From contig NZ_JAAIVI010000020.1 in the NCBI RefSeq assembly GCF_011008905.1, positions 1 to 64,000 on the forward strand: DNA of 64,000 nt, given 5' to 3'. The position numbers and the translations under genes are program-made. Positions 62,266-64,000 of this stretch are shown piece by piece. The notes beneath the pieces are model-generated. The model was not told the origin of the DNA. It did no database searches and was given only the letters and a program-made list of their open reading frames with translations. Numbering within the stretch: the first letter of the stretch is position 1; each line of letters opens with the position of its first letter. Source of the DNA: Wenzhouxiangella sp. XN201 (GTDB lineage Bacteria; Pseudomonadota; Gammaproteobacteria; Xanthomonadales; Wenzhouxiangellaceae).

Positions 62266-64000
62266 TTGCCTCTCACTCGACTCGGATTGAGCAACCCGGT
62301 AGCCGTGGCCGTGGGCTGCATCCTGCTGGTGATCTTCGGGCTTTTGAGCCTGTCGCGCCTGCCGGTGCAGATGACGCCCAATATCGACCGGCCGACGATC
62401 TCGATTTCCACCGGCTGGCGGGCGGCCGCGCCGTCTGAGGTCGAGTCGGAGATCATCGAACCGCAGGAGAACCAGCTGCGCGACGTCCCGGGTCTGCAAC
62501 GCATGACCGCGTCGGCCGGACAGGGTAACGGCTCGATCAACCTCGAGTTCGACGTCGGCGCCGATCTCAATCGCGCCCTGATCGAAGTCATCAACCGGCT
62601 CAACCAGGTGCCACGCTACCCGGCCGACGTCACCGAGCCGACGGTGCGGGTGGGTTCCGATCAGTTCGGCGACACGGTCGCCTGGTTCGCCATCCGGCCG
62701 ATGCCGGACAACAACCGGTCGATCATCGAGTACCAGGACTTTATCGATGAAGTCGTCAAGGAGCGCCTGGAGCGGATTTCGGGCGTGTCCTCGGCCAATC
62801 CGCGTGGCGGCCGGCCCTTCGAAGTCCGCATCACCTTCGACCCCTACCAGGCGGCCGCCATTGGTGTTGACCTGACCCGCATCGGCCAGCGCCTGGGTCA
62901 GAACAACGATGTTTCCGGTGGCTTCCAGGAAGTCGGGCGGCGACAGTACACCCTGCGCTTTGCCGGGCAGTACGAAATTGCCGATCTCGAGAATCTCGTA
63001 CTCGATTGGCGCGAGGGACGGCCGGTCTACCTGCGTGACGTCGCCCGCGTGGAGCGTGTCATGCGCGACTCCTCGGGCGTGATGACCCAGAATGGCGGCC
63101 CGTCGATCGCCATGAACGTGACCGCCGAACCGGGCGTGAACGTCCTCGATGTCATGGGCGAGATTCAGTCGGCCGTCGAGGAATTGCGACGCAGCCATCT
63201 CACCCCGGCCGGGCTGGAGATCGAGCAGGTCAGTGACGACACGGTCTACATCCGTCAGTCCGTGAGCATGGTGGCCACCAACCTGATCGTGGGCATGAGT
63301 CTGGCGGTCCTCGTGCTGTGGTGGTTCTTCCGCAAGCTGCGCGCCACGCTGATGGTCGCGCTGGCCATTCCGCTGTGTCTTTGCTTCGCGTTCCTGGTCC
63401 TCAGCGGGGTCGGGCGCACGCTCAACGTGATCTCGCTCGCCGGGTTGGCGTTTGCCACCGGCATGGTGCTCGATGCCGCCATCGTCGTGCTCGAGAACAT
63501 CGTGCGCCAGCGCGAACAGGGCCGCGCGCCGATGGAAGCCGCGGATCGCGGCACCGGCCAGGTCTGGGGTGCCTTGCTGGCCTCCACCGCCACGACCGTG
63601 GCCATCTTCCTGCCGGTGATGTTCCTGCAGGACGAGGCCGGCCAGTTGTTCGCCGACCTGGCGGTGGTCATTTCCGCCGCCATCGTCTGTTCCCTGCTGG
63701 TGGCTATCGTGGTTCTCCCTACAGCCAGCTATCGCCTGCTGGGCAAGGCTTCGCTGGCGGACCGGCACGCGTCCTGGTGGCAGAGCGGCTCGGACTTCAT
63801 CATGTCGCTGACCGATACACCGCGGCGGCGCTGGGGCTGGATCGCCGGCCTGACCATCGTGCCGATCCTGGTTGGGGCGCTGCTGATTCCGCCGGCCGAC
63901 TACCTGCCCGAGGGCAAGCGCAATTTCATCTTCGGATTCCTGCAGACGCCCTCGGGGATGGGGCCGGATACCGCCGAGGAAGAGCTGATCAAACCGATCA
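62266..64000 (+). CDS. RND efflux permease (partial, cut by window end)
   Basis: 578 residues visible. The start is a TTG at 62266 (reading as MPLTRLGLSNPVAVAVGCIL) with GGAG upstream. TM1 is followed by PNIDRPTISISTGWRAAAPS, the docking/porter loop, and TM2-TM6 (SMVATNLIVGMSLAVLVLWW; GLAFATGMVLDAAIVVLENI). In TM4 the usual Asp-Asp pair is Asp-Ala (LDAAIVV), a variant seen in a subgroup of RND pumps. It is an inner-membrane exporter of unknown substrate; no adaptor precedes it. It is unrelated at sequence level to the close partner of the pump at 4482-7601. Confidence 0.9.
   Translation, partial: MPLTRLGLSNPVAVAVGCILLVIFGLLSLSRLPVQMTPNIDRPTISISTGWRAAAPSEVESEIIEPQENQLRDVPGLQRMTASAGQGNGSINLEFDVGADLNRALIEVINRLNQVPRYPADVTEPTVRVGSDQFGDTVAWFAIRPMPDNNRSIIEYQDFIDEVVKERLERISGVSSANPRGGRPFEVRITFDPYQAAAIGVDLTRIGQRLGQNNDVSGGFQEVGRRQYTLRFAGQYEIADLENLVLDWREGRPVYLRDVARVERVMRDSSGVMTQNGGPSIAMNVTAEPGVNVLDVMGEIQSAVEELRRSHLTPAGLEIEQVSDDTVYIRQSVSMVATNLIVGMSLAVLVLWWFFRKLRATLMVALAIPLCLCFAFLVLSGVGRTLNVISLAGLAFATGMVLDAAIVVLENIVRQREQGRAPMEAADRGTGQVWGALLASTATTVAIFLPVMFLQDEAGQLFADLAVVISAAIVCSLLVAIVVLPTASYRLLGKASLADRHASWWQSGSDFIMSLTDTPRRRWGWIAGLTIVPILVGALLIPPADYLPEGKRNFIFGFLQTPSGMGPDTAEEELIKPI

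Noticed and set aside
62197-63768. 523-codon open frame on the minus strand
   Set aside because: Antisense to the partial RND pump, whose forward frame is clear.

Overview
This is a chromosomal stretch of a high-GC (roughly mid-60s % by eye) Gram-negative bacterium, most likely a gammaproteobacterium near the Xanthomonadales/Chromatiales border, possibly Wenzhouxiangella-like. That placement is inference. It rests on the mix of housekeeping genes, the homodimeric-type AceE, an lpd with its own lipoyl domain, the DUF1302/DUF1329 pair, an IPTL-like C-terminal sorting tail and Xanthomonadales-style interspersed repeats. I see no rRNA, tRNA, CRISPR array, transposase or prophage gene. Coding density is high, with many ATGA/TGATG overlaps that mark operons.

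Layout. 1-3255: end of an exosortase-type surface protein, then three Crp/Fnr-type regulators on the minus strand, two of them a tandem duplication. 3256-7601: RND efflux adaptor and pump. 7772-12255: a three-gene operon of an ATP-grasp ligase, a large protein with a Cys-His-Asn hydrolase-like triad, and a class II HDAC/acetylpolyamine amidohydrolase. 12318-14367: cytochrome c with an acidic tail, and a P1-family peptidase. 14389-18350 (minus): ABC exporter, DUF1579-like protein, DesK-type kinase and NarL-type regulator as one coupled operon. 18442-21544: GST, TraB/GumN-like protein, a membrane protein and a small secreted protein. 21755-28403: pyruvate dehydrogenase operon aceE-aceF-(retropepsin-like)-lpd. 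28429-29739: divergent Nramp-family transporter. 29818-39432: lipase-like lipoprotein, DUF1302 barrel, DUF1329 lipoprotein, YCF48-like propeller and MMPL/RND permease, a probable envelope-spanning lipid or hydrophobe system. 39542-45024: Dph6-like ATPase, BtuF-like protein, SLC13 transporter, DUF255 protein. 45129-49153: lgt-thyA-folA-CDF-apaH. 49150-54869: aroE, hemB, sirtuin, dusB, PilZ, engB. 54947-62155: cytochrome c4, DsbA, EEP nuclease/phosphatase, TauE, Slt, NDUFA9-like, cca. 62266-end: a second RND pump, cut by the window edge.

Two gene groups stand out as possible undescribed systems. The ATP-grasp / papain-like / deacetylase operon has the logic of making and breaking amide bonds on a polyamine-like or peptide substrate. 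The DUF1302-DUF1329-YCF48-MMPL group has one component for each envelope layer, and its DUF1329 lipoprotein carries a long EA-rich helical stalk.

The most unusual non-gene signal is a set of short tandem-unit elements (7-nt or 9-10-nt units). They occur as inverted arrays in intergenic regions (24458-24606, 39434-39528, 49999-50139), as a single array (41070-41097), and also in frame inside aceE, aceF and lpd. A separate element at 51226-51761 has two inverted ~105-bp arms whose nested hairpins differ by compensating changes.
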